Positions 34,354 to 44,100 are shown, numbered from the stretch's first letter. The stretch is DNA of 64,000 bases from Pseudomonas sp. HMWF032 (GCF_003060885.1 NZ_QAIG01000012.1:183885-247884), one strand, 5' to 3'. The notes: generated by a model not told the origin, from the letters alone. Translations and numbers: made by a program.

Positions 34354-37098
34354 ATGTCGGTATGGGTCACTTGGCCAGCTTTGACCAAGCTGGGAACGCT
34401 GGGCGTCGTCTCGGGGCTGCTGGTGCTGGCGGTCGAACGCCAGGCCTTGTTCGAGAACAACCTCTTCGATGTCGAAAATTACGCGGGCTACAACGCCAAC
34501 ATCACCTGCGATGCGCGTAGCCTGGCGGCGCGCACCGAGGATGGCACCTGTAACATTCTCAGCAACCCGGCCGAGGGTTCGGTGTACCGGCGCTTTGGTC
34601 GCAACGTCAACCCGGCGGTCACCCATGGCGAAACCAGCACACTGCTCAGCCCCAACCCGCGTGAGGTGAGTAACCTGCTGATGGCGCGCGAGGAGTTCAA
34701 GCCGGCCCCGAGTCTTAACTTTATTGCTGCGGCCTGGATTCAATTTATGGTGCACGACTGGTTCGATCACGGCCCGAATGCCGATGCCGACCCGATCCAG
34801 TTCCCGTTGCCGCCGGGCGATGTACTGGGCAGTGGCAGCATGTCCGTCAAGCGCACCCAGCCGGACCCGAGCCGCAGCAGCGCCGATGCTGGCAAGCCGC
34901 AGACCTACCGCAACCACAACACCCACTGGTGGGACGGCTCGCAGCTGTACGGCAGCAACAAGGCTACCAACGACAAGGTGCGCGCGTTTGTCGACGGTAA
35001 GCTCAAGGTCAATGCCAACGGCACTCTGCCCAGCGAGCTGCTCAGCGGCAAGCCGGTAACCGGGTTCAACGAGAACTGGTGGGTGGGGCTGAGCATGCTG
35101 CATCAGCTGTTCACCCTTGAACACAACGCCATCGCCAGCAAACTCAAGCAGAAGTACCCGACGCAGAGCGATCAGTGGCTGTATGACCGCGCGCGGCTGA
35201 TCAACTCGGCACTGATGGCCAAGATCCATACTGTGGAGTGGACCCCGGCGGTGATTGCCAACCCGATCACCGAGCGCGCCATGTACTCCAACTGGTGGGG
35301 TCTGCTCGGCCAGGGCGGCCCGCGTGACGACTTCCAGGCCGAAGTGCGCATGCTGCAAGCGGACTTGGCCAAGTCCGATTCTTTCGTCAAACGCATCCTC
35401 GGTTTCGACCCGAACGTAGCGCCAGGCGTGGGTAACAGCGCCATCGACCACGCCCTGACCGGCATCGTCGGCTCTACCGCACCAAACAACTACGGCGTAC
35501 CGTTCACTCTCACCGAAGAGTTCGTCGCGGTGTACCGCATGCACCCGCTGATGCGTGACAACGTGCAGGTGTATGACATCGGCTCCAACCAGGTGGCGCG
35601 CACCATCGCCCTGCAGAACACTCGCGATCGTGATGCCGAAAACCTGCTTAACGATGAGCGTCCGGAGCGCCTGTGGTACTCCTTCGGCATCACCAACCCA
35701 GGTTCGCTGACGCTGAACAACTACCCGAACTTCCTGCGTAACCTGTCGATGCCGCTGGTGGGTGATATCGACCTGGCCACCATCGACGTGCTGCGTGACC
35801 GTGAGCGCGGCGTGCCGCGTTATAACGAATTCCGCCGGCAGATCGGCCTTAAGCCGATCACCAAGTTCGAGGACCTGACCAAAGACGCCGCGACCCTGGC
35901 TGAACTCAAACGCATCTATGGCAACAACATCGAGCGCATCGACACCCTGGTGGGCATGCTGGCCGAAACCGTGCGGCCGGAAGGTTTTGCCTTCGGCGAA
36001 ACGGCGTTCCAGATCTTCATCATGAACGCCTCGCGCCGCCTGATGACTGACCGCTTCTACACCAAGGACTATCGCCCTGAGGTGTACACCCCGGAAGGGA
36101 TCGATTGGGTCGAACACACCACCATGGTCGATGTGTTGCGCCGTCACAATCCGCAGCTGCAGGCCAGCCTGGTTGGGGTGGAGAACGCCTTCAAACCCTG
36201 GGGCCTGAATATCCCCGCGGATTATGAAAGCTGGCCAGGGGCCAACAAGCAGGAAAACCTCTGGGTCAACGGTGCGCTGCGCACGCAATATGCGCCGGAC
36301 AAACTGCCAGCGTTGCAGCCAGTGAATGTGGGCGGGCTGATTGGCTCGATCCTCTGGAACAAGGTCAAGGTCCGCAGTGACGTAGCCCCAGCGGGTTATG
36401 AAAAGCCAATTCATCCCCATGGCGTGATGGCCAAGGTGAAGTTCGTCGCAGTGCCGAACAACCCCTACAGTGGGCTGTTCCAGGGCTCTGACAACGGCCT
36501 GCTGCGCTTGTCGGTTACCGGTGATCCCGCCGATCGCGGCTTCGCCCCGGGCCTGGCATGGAAGGCCTTTGTCGATGGTAAACCGTCAGAGAACGTGTCC
36601 GCCCTCTACACCCTGAGCGGGCAGGGCGGTAACCATAACTTCTTCGCCAACGAGCTGTCGCAGTACGTGGTGCCGGAAGCCAACGACACCCTGGGCACGA
36701 CCATTCTGTTCTCGGCGGTGAGCCTCAAGCCGACACTGCTGCTGCTCAACGACATGGCAGAAGTCACCCAGGCCGGCGCCACCGTGGCCAAACCCAAGGC
36801 ACCGACGCAGATTTACTTTGTGCCGCGCACCGAGCTGCGCAATCGTTTCGCCAGCACCGCACATGACTTCCGTGCGGACCTGCTGACCCTCAATGCCGGT
36901 ACCAAGGTCTATGACGTGTACGCCACGTCGATGGAGATCAAGACCTCGATCATTCCGTCGATCAGCCGCAATTACGCCGCTCAACGGCGCAACAGTGCGG
37001 TGAAGATTGGCGAAATGGAGCTGACTTCGGCCTTTGTCGCGTCGGCGTTCGGCGATAACGGGGTGTTCTTCAAGCACCAGCGTAACGAAGACAAATAA
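34354..37098 (+). CDS. animal-type haem peroxidase, cyclooxygenase / fatty-acid alpha-dioxygenase-like
   Basis: A 914-residue haem protein of the peroxidase-cyclooxygenase superfamily. Three family signatures can be read: distal haem His134 in IQFMVHDWFDH, the LFTLEHNAI segment with His257, and Tyr394-Arg-Met-His397 in FVAVYRMHPL. The last matches the catalytic Tyr and proximal His of prostaglandin synthase (YHWH) and plant alpha-dioxygenase (YRMH). It may therefore oxygenate fatty acids to hydroperoxides (oxylipins); a simple peroxidase remains possible. A hydrophobic segment (about 9-27) suggests a membrane anchor, with no clear cleavage site. About 270 residues after the core have no function I recognise. 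ATG at 34354 follows GGGAGCATTAGCC. Probably controlled by the MalT-like activator upstream; a strong terminator follows. Confidence 0.85.
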   Translation: MSVWVTWPALTKLGTLGVVSGLLVLAVERQALFENNLFDVENYAGYNANITCDARSLAARTEDGTCNILSNPAEGSVYRRFGRNVNPAVTHGETSTLLSPNPREVSNLLMAREEFKPAPSLNFIAAAWIQFMVHDWFDHGPNADADPIQFPLPPGDVLGSGSMSVKRTQPDPSRSSADAGKPQTYRNHNTHWWDGSQLYGSNKATNDKVRAFVDGKLKVNANGTLPSELLSGKPVTGFNENWWVGLSMLHQLFTLEHNAIASKLKQKYPTQSDQWLYDRARLINSALMAKIHTVEWTPAVIANPITERAMYSNWWGLLGQGGPRDDFQAEVRMLQADLAKSDSFVKRILGFDPNVAPGVGNSAIDHALTGIVGSTAPNNYGVPFTLTEEFVAVYRMHPLMRDNVQVYDIGSNQVARTIALQNTRDRDAENLLNDERPERLWYSFGITNPGSLTLNNYPNFLRNLSMPLVGDIDLATIDVLRDRERGVPRYNEFRRQIGLKPITKFEDLTKDAATLAELKRIYGNNIERIDTLVGMLAETVRPEGFAFGETAFQIFIMNASRRLMTDRFYTKDYRPEVYTPEGIDWVEHTTMVDVLRRHNPQLQASLVGVENAFKPWGLNIPADYESWPGANKQENLWVNGALRTQYAPDKLPALQPVNVGGLIGSILWNKVKVRSDVAPAGYEKPIHPHGVMAKVKFVAVPNNPYSGLFQGSDNGLLRLSVTGDPADRGFAPGLAWKAFVDGKPSENVSALYTLSGQGGNHNFFANELSQYVVPEANDTLGTTILFSAVSLKPTLLLLNDMAEVTQAGATVAKPKAPTQIYFVPRTELRNRFASTAHDFRADLLTLNAGTKVYDVYATSMEIKTSIIPSISRNYAAQRRNSAVKIGEMELTSAFVASAFGDNGVFFKHQRNEDK

Positions 37099-37120
37099 GC
37101 GTTAGTCGCGCTAAAGCAAA

Positions 37121-37150
37121 AGGCCTCGGTGGATACCGAGGCCTTTTTTA
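37121..37150 (+). terminator. rho-independent terminator after the dioxygenase gene
   Basis: Perfect ten-base stem AGGCCTCGGT / ACCGAGGCCT with loop GGAT, preceded by A-rich and followed by T-rich DNA. It can work both ways, and gspD converges on it. Confidence 0.93.
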
Positions 37151-37183
37151 TTGCGGTGCTGCTCTGTGCGTGCGGCCGAGAGG

Positions 37184-39133
37184 TTACTCGCGCAGGTCGA
37201 TAGCGCCGGGCTCGGCCTTGTCGAACAGGTGATCCGGATTGCTCGGCAGGATGCCGGGGCGGTAATCCTCGCGCACATCACCGAGTACCCGGATATCGCT
37301 GTATTTCTTCCCGGAGAGCGCGGCCAGGCCGGCGCCATCGCGCACCACGGTCGGGCGCAGAAAGACCATCAGGTTGCGCTTGATGCGGGTTTCCTTGGTC
37401 GAACGAAACAGTGCTCCCACCAATGGAATGTCACCCAGCAACGGCACTTTGGAGTCGGCCTGGGTGACGTCATCCTGAATCAGCCCGCCGAGCACAATGA
37501 CTTGGCCGTTTTCGGCGAGGATGGTGCTCTTGATCGAGCGTTTGTTGGTGATCAGGTCAACCGCATTGACGCCCTGGCTGGTGGGGGCAATGGAGGAGAT
37601 TTCCTGCTCGATCTCCAGGCGTAAGCTTGCCCCTTCGTTAATGTGCGGGGTGACCTTGAGGGTAACGCCGATGTCCTGGCGCTCAATGGTAGTGAAAGGG
37701 TTGTCCGCGCCCGAACCGCTGGTGGTGAAGGAACCGGTCTGGAAGGGCACGTTCTGCCCGACCAGAATTTCCGCTTTCTGGTGATCCAACGTCAGCAAGC
37801 TGGGCGTGGACAGTAGATTGCTTTTGCTATTTGCCGACAGCGCAGTAATCAGTACCCCGAAACTGTCTGTGCCCAGGCCGATGATGGCGCCATCCGGCAG
37901 GTTGGCCAGGGTGTTGTTATCAGTGTCGCTGCCGCTGTCCTGAATGGCTTGTAATACACGGCCCACAGACAATCCTGTGCCGCTGAAGTTGGTTCCGCCC
38001 AGGCCACCGGTACTGCCGCGGCCATCCACGGCCCACTGCACACCGAGGGCGTCGGTGATATCGCCGGAGACTTCGACAATCGCTGCCTCTACCATAACCT
38101 GCGCGCGCGGTACATCCAGCTGGCGCACGATGTCTTCCAGGGTCGCCACCACATCGGGTTCAGCCAGCAGCACCAGGGCGTTGAGGCTTTCGTCGGCGCG
38201 GATCAGGATGGTCTGCGGTTTGCCGGTGGTTTCGCCACCGGCTTCTGGTTTGAGCTTCTCGGAAATCTCGCCGAGGGTTTCCGCCAGGCTCTTGGCATCG
38301 CCATGGCGCAGCCGAATCACCCGGGTATTGGCCGAGCGGCTGGTGGGCGTATCCAGTGATTGGGCCATGGCCACCAGCTTGGCCCGTGCTGCCGGTGGGC
38401 CGAGCAGAATCAGGCGGTTGGTGCGGCCGTCGGCAATCACCTGAGTGCCGGACGCGCCCTTGGCCTGGCCACGATCCACGGCATTGCGCAGCACTTCGGC
38501 GGTGTCCATGACCCAGGCATGCTGCAGGTTGAGCACGCTGTAATCATGCTGGCCTTTCTGATCGAGCTGGCGCAGCAGGTCTTCGATGCGTTCAATGTTG
38601 GCGGTACGGTCGCTGATGATGATCGCGTTGGCTGTGGTGATGGCGGCCAAATGACCGTATTGCGGCACCAGTGGGCGGATCAGCGGAATCAGTTCGGTGG
38701 CCGAGCCATGCTGTACCTGAATCAGTCGGGTTTCCAGGCGGTCTGGTGCGTTGCGCCCGGCGTCCGCATCGGCCTTGGCCTCGGCGTTGGGCACGATGCG
38801 CGCTTGGTCGCCCTGGGTGATTACGCTGAAGCCGTGGGTGGCCATCACCGAGAGAAACAGCTGATACACCTCGGTCAGCGTCAGCGGGCTGTTTGACACC
38901 ACACTGACCTGGCCCTTGACCCGCGGATCGACGACAAAGGTCTGTCCACTGATCTGCGCCACCTGGTCGATAAACTCGCGGATATCGGCACCCTTGAGGT
39001 TGATGGTCCAGCTTTCCTCCTGCTGGCTGGCGCTGGGCGCCACAGCAGTCACGGCAGCAATCAGCGGCAGTGGGCTGCAAGCCAGGCCCGCAGCCAACAG
39101 AGCGAAGGTAAGGCGCGAAAGAGTCGGGGTCAT
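37184..39133 (-). CDS. gspD: type II secretion outer-membrane secretin GspD/XcpQ
   Basis: The 649-residue secretin forms the multimeric outer-membrane gate of type II secretion. A signal peptide ends near residue 26. The N0-N3 periplasmic domains (about 40-330) begin with WTINLKGADIREFIDQVAQI, and the secretin domain (about 380-600) carries NVPFQTGSFTTSG, QDIGVTLKVTPHINEG and VPLLGDIPLVGALFRS. The ATG at 39131-39133 gives the signal peptide; the frame is open further. Second gene of the leftward gspC-gspD pair, four bases after gspC. Confidence 0.96.
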   Translation of the reverse strand: MTPTLSRLTFALLAAGLACSPLPLIAAVTAVAPSASQQEESWTINLKGADIREFIDQVAQISGQTFVVDPRVKGQVSVVSNSPLTLTEVYQLFLSVMATHGFSVITQGDQARIVPNAEAKADADAGRNAPDRLETRLIQVQHGSATELIPLIRPLVPQYGHLAAITTANAIIISDRTANIERIEDLLRQLDQKGQHDYSVLNLQHAWVMDTAEVLRNAVDRGQAKGASGTQVIADGRTNRLILLGPPAARAKLVAMAQSLDTPTSRSANTRVIRLRHGDAKSLAETLGEISEKLKPEAGGETTGKPQTILIRADESLNALVLLAEPDVVATLEDIVRQLDVPRAQVMVEAAIVEVSGDITDALGVQWAVDGRGSTGGLGGTNFSGTGLSVGRVLQAIQDSGSDTDNNTLANLPDGAIIGLGTDSFGVLITALSANSKSNLLSTPSLLTLDHQKAEILVGQNVPFQTGSFTTSGSGADNPFTTIERQDIGVTLKVTPHINEGASLRLEIEQEISSIAPTSQGVNAVDLITNKRSIKSTILAENGQVIVLGGLIQDDVTQADSKVPLLGDIPLVGALFRSTKETRIKRNLMVFLRPTVVRDGAGLAALSGKKYSDIRVLGDVREDYRPGILPSNPDHLFDKAEPGAIDLRE

Positions 39134-39137
39134 CGTG

Positions 39138-39782
39138 TCAGTTGGTTTCCGTTGGCAAATCGGTGGGTTCTGGGGTGTCCGGCACACTGTCGGAGGCCTG
39201 CATCTGCTGGCGCAGGGCATCCATGCGTTCGCGCAGCTGAATCAGGTCATCGGATTGCAGCTCGCTGAGCTGTTCCAGTGGGTCTGTTGAGGTCTCGCTT
39301 ACACTGCTTGGCAAGCTGCTCGTCGCCAGAGCGCTGAGGGGGAAGCTGAGGCTTTCACGGCGGCCATTGCGCAATAACTCGACGCGGTCGGCGGCTACCG
39401 CATGCAGGCGAACGCCGCTGCTGATTTCACTGTTGATGGTGTAACGCTGAGCGCTGCTGCCTTCGCTGCGAATAATCGCGCTGGAACGCTGCGGGTCGGC
39501 ATGCACGAAGCTGCCCAGCAGCGTCAGGCGCAGGTCGGTATTGGGGGCGGGGCTGTCGCTGGTCACGCTGCTGGTGCCGAACAGCTGGCCGATTTCAGTG
39601 GGTTGTGCGGCGGTTTGCGCGGTGTGCGCCGAGGTTTCAGCTGTCTTTGCCGGGGTGCGCAGCAGGCGTAGCCACTCGGCACTTTGCCAGGCCAGGCTGA
39701 AGCTCATGACGGTCACCAGCGCAAGTCCCACCAGGGTGGTGGCATGGCGCTGCAGCCAGCGTTGGGAAGCCAAAAGGGGCAA
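39138..39782 (-). CDS. gspC: type II secretion inner-membrane protein GspC/XcpP
   Basis: Connects the inner-membrane platform to the secretin and helps choose substrates. 214 residues: a short cytoplasmic start, one membrane helix (about 16-33, LVGLALVTVMSFSLAW), a linker, the homology-region domain (about 64-150; IGQLFG, LRLTLLGSFVHADPQRSSAII), and a C-terminal coiled coil (about 172-196) in place of a PDZ domain, as in XcpP. No ATG is available; TTG at 39780-39782 with GGAG ten bases upstream is the best start, bounded by an in-frame TGA nine bases before it. It is divergent from gspE, the layout of the P. aeruginosa xcp cluster. Confidence 0.9.
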   Translation of the reverse strand: MPLLASQRWLQRHATTLVGLALVTVMSFSLAWQSAEWLRLLRTPAKTAETSAHTAQTAAQPTEIGQLFGTSSVTSDSPAPNTDLRLTLLGSFVHADPQRSSAIIRSEGSSAQRYTINSEISSGVRLHAVAADRVELLRNGRRESLSFPLSALATSSLPSSVSETSTDPLEQLSELQSDDLIQLRERMDALRQQMQASDSVPDTPEPTDLPTETN

Positions 39783-40028
39783 GGGGCGTCACTCCAGAAC
39801 TTATTATTATGTGGCGTGGATCGCGCCCTGATCATAGACACTTGCCAGGAGTTTGACAGCCCCCCGTTGGGGTAGTGTGTCGTTCTGATCAATGTGCTAA
39901 AGATAGCGCGCGGTTTTCCTGCTAAATCCTGCTACTTACAACTATTAATTCACAGAGCCCTGGCTTGCTGTTGTGCATTTGGCGTCCTGCGGCGCTGCTT
40001 CGGTTACTGTGACAAAGGCATGTTACGA

Positions 40029-41516
40029 ATGAATGCGTTGCTAACCGAAGCTCCTGTTCGGCGTTTGCCGTTTAGTTTTGCCAAGCGCCATGGGGTGGTG
40101 CTGTTGAGCGCCAACGGGCTGCCGAGCCTGGCCTATCGCCCGGGTGTGGAACTGGTGGCGTTGGCCGAAGCACAGCGGTTTGTTGGCGTGCGCCTGCCGC
40201 TGCACGCCATGACCCTTGAGGCCTTTGAGCAGGCGCTGGGGCAGGCGTATCAACATGACTCGGCGTCCATGCAATTGGCCGAAGACATCGGTGGCAGCCT
40301 GGACCTGGCAGCATTGGCCGAGCAGGTGCCGGAAACCGAAGACCTGCTTGAGCAGGAAGACGACGCACCGATCATCCGCTTGATCAACGCCATCCTCGGT
40401 GAGGCGATCAAGGAAAACGCGTCTGACATTCACCTGGAAACCTTTGAAAAACGCCTGGTGGTGCGCTTTCGCGTCGATGGCGTACTGCGTGAAGTGCTCG
40501 AACCCAAGCGCGAGCTGGCAGCTCTGCTGGTCTCGCGGATCAAGGTCATGGCGCGGCTGGATATTGCTGAGAAACGCATCCCGCAGGACGGCCGTATTTC
40601 CCTGAAAGTCGGTGGCCGTGAAGTCGATGTGCGGGTTTCGACTCTGCCCTCGGCCAATGGCGAGCGGGTGGTGCTGCGTTTGCTGGATAAACAAGCCGGC
40701 CGCCTCAACCTGCAACACCTGGGCATGAGCGCGCGTGACCGTGATCTGATGGAAGCCACCGTACGCAAACCCCACGGTATTCTGCTGGTCACCGGGCCGA
40801 CCGGTTCGGGTAAGACCACCACCCTTTACGCCAGCCTGGTCAGCCTGAATGACCGCACGCGCAATATCCTCACCGTTGAAGACCCGATCGAATATCACCT
40901 CGAAGGTATCGGCCAGACCCAGGTCAACACCAAGGTCGACATGACCTTTGCCCGTGGCCTGCGGGCGATTTTGCGCCAAGACCCGGACGTGGTGATGGTC
41001 GGCGAGATCCGCGACAAGGAAACCGCTGAAATCGCCGTGCAAGCCTCGCTGACCGGCCACCTGGTGCTCTCGACCCTGCACACCAACAGCGCCATCGGTG
41101 CGATTACCCGTCTGGTGGACATGGGCATCGAGCCGTTTCTGCTGTCGTCGTCCTTGCTCGGCGTGCTGGCCCAGCGTCTGGTGCGGGTGCTGTGCCCGCA
41201 TTGCAAAGAGGCGTATCAAGCCGATGAAGCCGAGTGCACCTTGCTCGGCGTACCGTTCGCACATCCGCCGACCTTGTTTCACGCCCGTGGCTGCGCCGAG
41301 TGCCATCAGCAGGGTTACCGTGGCCGCACCGGCATCTACGAGTTGGTGGTGTTCGATGACCACCTGCGCACGCTGATTCACAATGCCGCCTCCGAGCAGG
41401 ACATGACCCGTCACGCCCGTACCCTCGGCCCGAGCATCCGTGAAGATGGCCGGCGCAAGGTGCTGGAAGGGGCGACCACGGTCGAGGAAGTGTTGCGCGT
41501 GACGCGAGAGGAATAG
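40029..41516 (+). CDS. gspE: type II secretion ATPase GspE/XcpR
   Basis: Cytoplasmic hexameric ATPase that drives pseudopilus assembly. About 495 residues. Walker A GPTGSGKTTT is at 256-265, the Asp box and Walker B follow (RQDPDVVMVGEIRDKETAE), then GHLVLSTLHTNSA. A zinc-binding pair CPHC (389, 392) and CAEC (422, 425) is present. I prefer ATG at 40029 (MNALLTEAPVRRLPFSFAKR) because AAAGG lies about ten bases before it; ATG at 40020 is possible and would add MLR. First gene of the rightward run gspE-gspM. Confidence 0.97.
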   Translation: MNALLTEAPVRRLPFSFAKRHGVVLLSANGLPSLAYRPGVELVALAEAQRFVGVRLPLHAMTLEAFEQALGQAYQHDSASMQLAEDIGGSLDLAALAEQVPETEDLLEQEDDAPIIRLINAILGEAIKENASDIHLETFEKRLVVRFRVDGVLREVLEPKRELAALLVSRIKVMARLDIAEKRIPQDGRISLKVGGREVDVRVSTLPSANGERVVLRLLDKQAGRLNLQHLGMSARDRDLMEATVRKPHGILLVTGPTGSGKTTTLYASLVSLNDRTRNILTVEDPIEYHLEGIGQTQVNTKVDMTFARGLRAILRQDPDVVMVGEIRDKETAEIAVQASLTGHLVLSTLHTNSAIGAITRLVDMGIEPFLLSSSLLGVLAQRLVRVLCPHCKEAYQADEAECTLLGVPFAHPPTLFHARGCAECHQQGYRGRTGIYELVVFDDHLRTLIHNAASEQDMTRHARTLGPSIREDGRRKVLEGATTVEEVLRVTREE

Positions 41517-41519
41517 CGC

Positions 41520-42737
41520 GTGGCCGCCTTCGAATACCTTGCCCTCGATGGCAAAGGCCGCCAGCAGAAAGGCGTGCTGGAAGCCGACAGCGCACGCCAG
41601 GTGCGGCAGATACTGCGTGAGCGGCAGCTGGCCCCGCTGGACGTCAAAGCCACGCGCACACGGGAAAATGCCGGGGCGGGCTCGCACTTCAGTTTTAACC
41701 GGGGCATTTCGGCGCGCGATCTGGCGCTGATCACCCGCCAGTTGGCCACCTTGGTGCAGGCCGCTTTGCCGATTGAGGAAGCCCTGCGTGCGGCCGCCGC
41801 GCAAGCCACTGCGCCACGTATTCAAAGCATGCTGCTGGCCGTGCGTGCCCGCGTGCTGGAAGGCCATGACCTGGCCAGCAGCCTGAAAGAGTTCCCCTCG
41901 GCCTTTCCCGAGCTGTACCGCGCCACCGTGGCGGCAGGTGAGCATGCCGGTCATCTCGGTCCGGTGTTGGAGCAACTGGCCGACTACACCGAACAACGCC
42001 AGCAGTCACGGCAGAAAATCCAGTTGGCGCTGCTCTATCCGCTGATTCTGATGTGCGCCTCGTTGCTGATCGTCGGCTTCCTGCTCGGCTATGTGGTGCC
42101 GGACGTGGTGCGGGTGTTTGTCGATTCCGGGCAAACCCTGCCGGCGCTGACGCGCGGCCTGATCACTCTGAGCGATTGGGTCAAAGCTTGGGGTTGGCTG
42201 GCGGTGTTGCTCAGTGTGCTGGGTGTCTTCGCCCTGCGCTGGGCGTTGCGTGACGATGCACTCAAGGCGCGCTGGCATGGCCTGCTGCTGCGTATTCCGT
42301 TAGCGGGCCGCTTGATTCGCGCCACCGACTGCGCACGCTTCGCCTCAACCTTGGCGATTCTGACCCGCAGCGGTGTGCCGCTGGTGGAAGCGCTGGGCAT
42401 CGGCGCGCAGGTGATCGCCAACCGGGTGATTCGCGCTGAGGTGGTGATTGCCGCACAAAAGGTGCGCGAGGGCGGCAGCCTGACCCGCGCCCTGGAGGCC
42501 AGCGGCCAGTTTCCGCCGATGATGCTGCACATGATTGCCAGCGGCGAACGCTCGGGTGAACTCGACCAGATGCTGGCACGCACGGCGCGCAATCAGGAAA
42601 ACGATCTGGGTGCCCAAGTGGCGCTGCTGGTGGGGCTGTTCGAGCCCTTTATGCTGGTCTTTATGGGGGCGGTGGTGCTGGTGATCGTACTGGCCATTCT
42701 GCTGCCGATTCTGTCTCTCAATCAGTTGGTGGGGTAA
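41520..42737 (+). CDS. gspF: type II secretion inner-membrane platform protein GspF/XcpS
   Basis: A 405-residue polytopic protein with two repeated GspF domains (about 70-195 and 275-398) and three membrane helices near 172-192, 221-242 and 375-398. Typical stretches are LALITRQLATLVQAALPIEEAL and CARFASTLAILTRSGVPLVEAL. It begins with GTG three bases after the gspE stop and is followed by gspG after a further three. Confidence 0.96.
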   Translation: MAAFEYLALDGKGRQQKGVLEADSARQVRQILRERQLAPLDVKATRTRENAGAGSHFSFNRGISARDLALITRQLATLVQAALPIEEALRAAAAQATAPRIQSMLLAVRARVLEGHDLASSLKEFPSAFPELYRATVAAGEHAGHLGPVLEQLADYTEQRQQSRQKIQLALLYPLILMCASLLIVGFLLGYVVPDVVRVFVDSGQTLPALTRGLITLSDWVKAWGWLAVLLSVLGVFALRWALRDDALKARWHGLLLRIPLAGRLIRATDCARFASTLAILTRSGVPLVEALGIGAQVIANRVIRAEVVIAAQKVREGGSLTRALEASGQFPPMMLHMIASGERSGELDQMLARTARNQENDLGAQVALLVGLFEPFMLVFMGAVVLVIVLAILLPILSLNQLVG

Positions 42738-42740
42738 GCA

Positions 42741-43166
42741 GTGAACAAGCGTCAATCCGGTTTTACGCTGATCGAAATCATGGTGGTGGTAGTCATTCTC
42801 GGCATCCTCGCCGCGTTGGTGGTGCCACAGGTAATGAGCCGGCCCGATCAAGCCAAGGTCACCGTGGCCAAAGGCGATATCAAAGCCGTGGCCGCCGCGC
42901 TGGATATGTACAAGCTCGACAACCACAGCTACCCCAGCACCCAGCAGGGATTGGAAGCGCTGGTGAAGAAACCTTCTGGCAACCCGCAGCCGAAGAACTG
43001 GAACCGCGACGGCTACCTCAAGCGCCTGCCGGTCGATCCGTGGGGCAACGTCTATCAATACCTGGCGCCGGGCACCAAGGGGGCTTTCGACCTGTATTCG
43101 CTGGGCGCCGACGGCAAGGAAGGCGGCAGCGATCAGGATACCGATATCGGTAACTGGGACCTCTGA
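42741..43166 (+). CDS. gspG: major pseudopilin GspG/XcpT
   Basis: Main subunit of the periplasmic pseudopilus. 141 residues beginning (GTG) NKRQSG then FTLIEIMVVVVILGILAALV, so prepilin peptidase would cut after Gly7 and methylate the Phe. Calcium-binding C-terminal features are seen in DLYSLGADGKEGGSDQDTD. The peptidase (PilD/GspO) is not encoded here. Confidence 0.97.
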   Translation: MNKRQSGFTLIEIMVVVVILGILAALVVPQVMSRPDQAKVTVAKGDIKAVAAALDMYKLDNHSYPSTQQGLEALVKKPSGNPQPKNWNRDGYLKRLPVDPWGNVYQYLAPGTKGAFDLYSLGADGKEGGSDQDTDIGNWDL

Positions 43167-43171
43167 TCTTC

Positions 43172-43714
43172 ATGCGCCAGCAACCGAGCCAGGCTGGGGG
43201 CTTTACCCTGATCGAACTGCTGGTGGTGCTGGTGATTCTCGGCAGCCTGATCGGTATTGCCGTGCTCAGTGTGGGTATCGCCGGCCCTGGACGCGAGTTG
43301 CATAACGAAGCTGAACGGTTGGCCGGATTGATTGGTGTGCTGGCCGAGGAAGCGGTGCTGGACAACCAGGAATACGGCCTGCTGCTCAGTCGCGAGGCCT
43401 ATCAAGTGCTGCGTTATGACTCAGCGAAACAGAGTTGGCAGGCCTTGTCGGCCAAGTCCCATAAGCTGCCGGGCTGGGCCGAGCTGAGTGTCGAGCTGGA
43501 AGGCGCGGCGCTGGAGTTGCCGCTGCCAGAGGGTGAAGAACCCAGCAAAGGCGCACTGACGCCGCAGTTGTTGTTGCTGTCGAGCGGGGAAATCAGCCCG
43601 TTTCGTTTGCGCCTGGCCGAGCGCCGCGCCGATGGGCTGCGCCTGCAATTGGTTAGCGATGGTTTCCAATTGCCCAAGGTTGAGAGCGAGCAGCCGGCAG
43701 GGCGCAAACGATGA
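43172..43714 (+). CDS. gspH: minor pseudopilin GspH/XcpU
   Basis: 180 residues, cut after Gly10 in QAGGFTLIELLVVLVILGS. A longer minor pseudopilin that contributes to the pseudopilus shaft. Begins five bases after gspG; its stop overlaps the gspI start (ATGA). Confidence 0.93.
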   Translation: MRQQPSQAGGFTLIELLVVLVILGSLIGIAVLSVGIAGPGRELHNEAERLAGLIGVLAEEAVLDNQEYGLLLSREAYQVLRYDSAKQSWQALSAKSHKLPGWAELSVELEGAALELPLPEGEEPSKGALTPQLLLLSSGEISPFRLRLAERRADGLRLQLVSDGFQLPKVESEQPAGRKR

Positions 43715-44100
43715 GGCGCGTGGGCGGCTTTACCCTGCTGGAGGTGCTGGTTGCTTTGGCAATTTTCGCCTTGGTCGCCGCCAGCGTATTGACCGCTAGC
43801 GCGCGCAGCCTGCAAACCGCCTCGCGGTTGGAAGAAAAGACCCTGGCCATGTGGATCGCCGACAACCAGCTGGCAGAGTTGCAGTTGTCGAAGACCCCGG
43901 TTGCTGATGGCCGCGACCAGGGTGAGGTGGACTTCGCCGGGCGGCGCTGGCAGTGGCAAAGCGAGGTGCAGGCCACCAGCGAGGCGGATATGCGCCGCGT
44001 CACCCTGTGGGTTGCGCCCGCCGAACAGGGGCGTTCGGGCGGCGATGTGCGCGAGCGTTCGGTGGTCAGCCTGAATGGTTTTCTCGGGGTGATGCAATGA
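43711..44100 (+). CDS. gspI: minor pseudopilin GspI/XcpV
   Basis: 129 residues with cleavage motif RRVGGFTLLEVLVALAIFAL. With GspJ and GspK it forms the pseudopilus tip complex. Overlaps gspH and gspJ by four bases each. Confidence 0.95.
   Translation: MRRVGGFTLLEVLVALAIFALVAASVLTASARSLQTASRLEEKTLAMWIADNQLAELQLSKTPVADGRDQGEVDFAGRRWQWQSEVQATSEADMRRVTLWVAPAEQGRSGGDVRERSVVSLNGFLGVMQ

Noticed and set aside
34348..36420. 690-codon minus-strand open frame opposite the dioxygenase gene
   Set aside because: Arises from the codon bias of the real gene, whose haem motifs are clear on the plus strand.
39783..40028. Quorum-sensing lux box in the gspC-gspE gap
   Set aside because: Only partial dyads such as TGATCA repeats are seen; no convincing lux box could be aligned by eye.
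40041..41996. 651-codon minus-strand frame opposite gspE and gspF
   Set aside because: Shadow crossing two overlapping secretion genes, without any domain signature.
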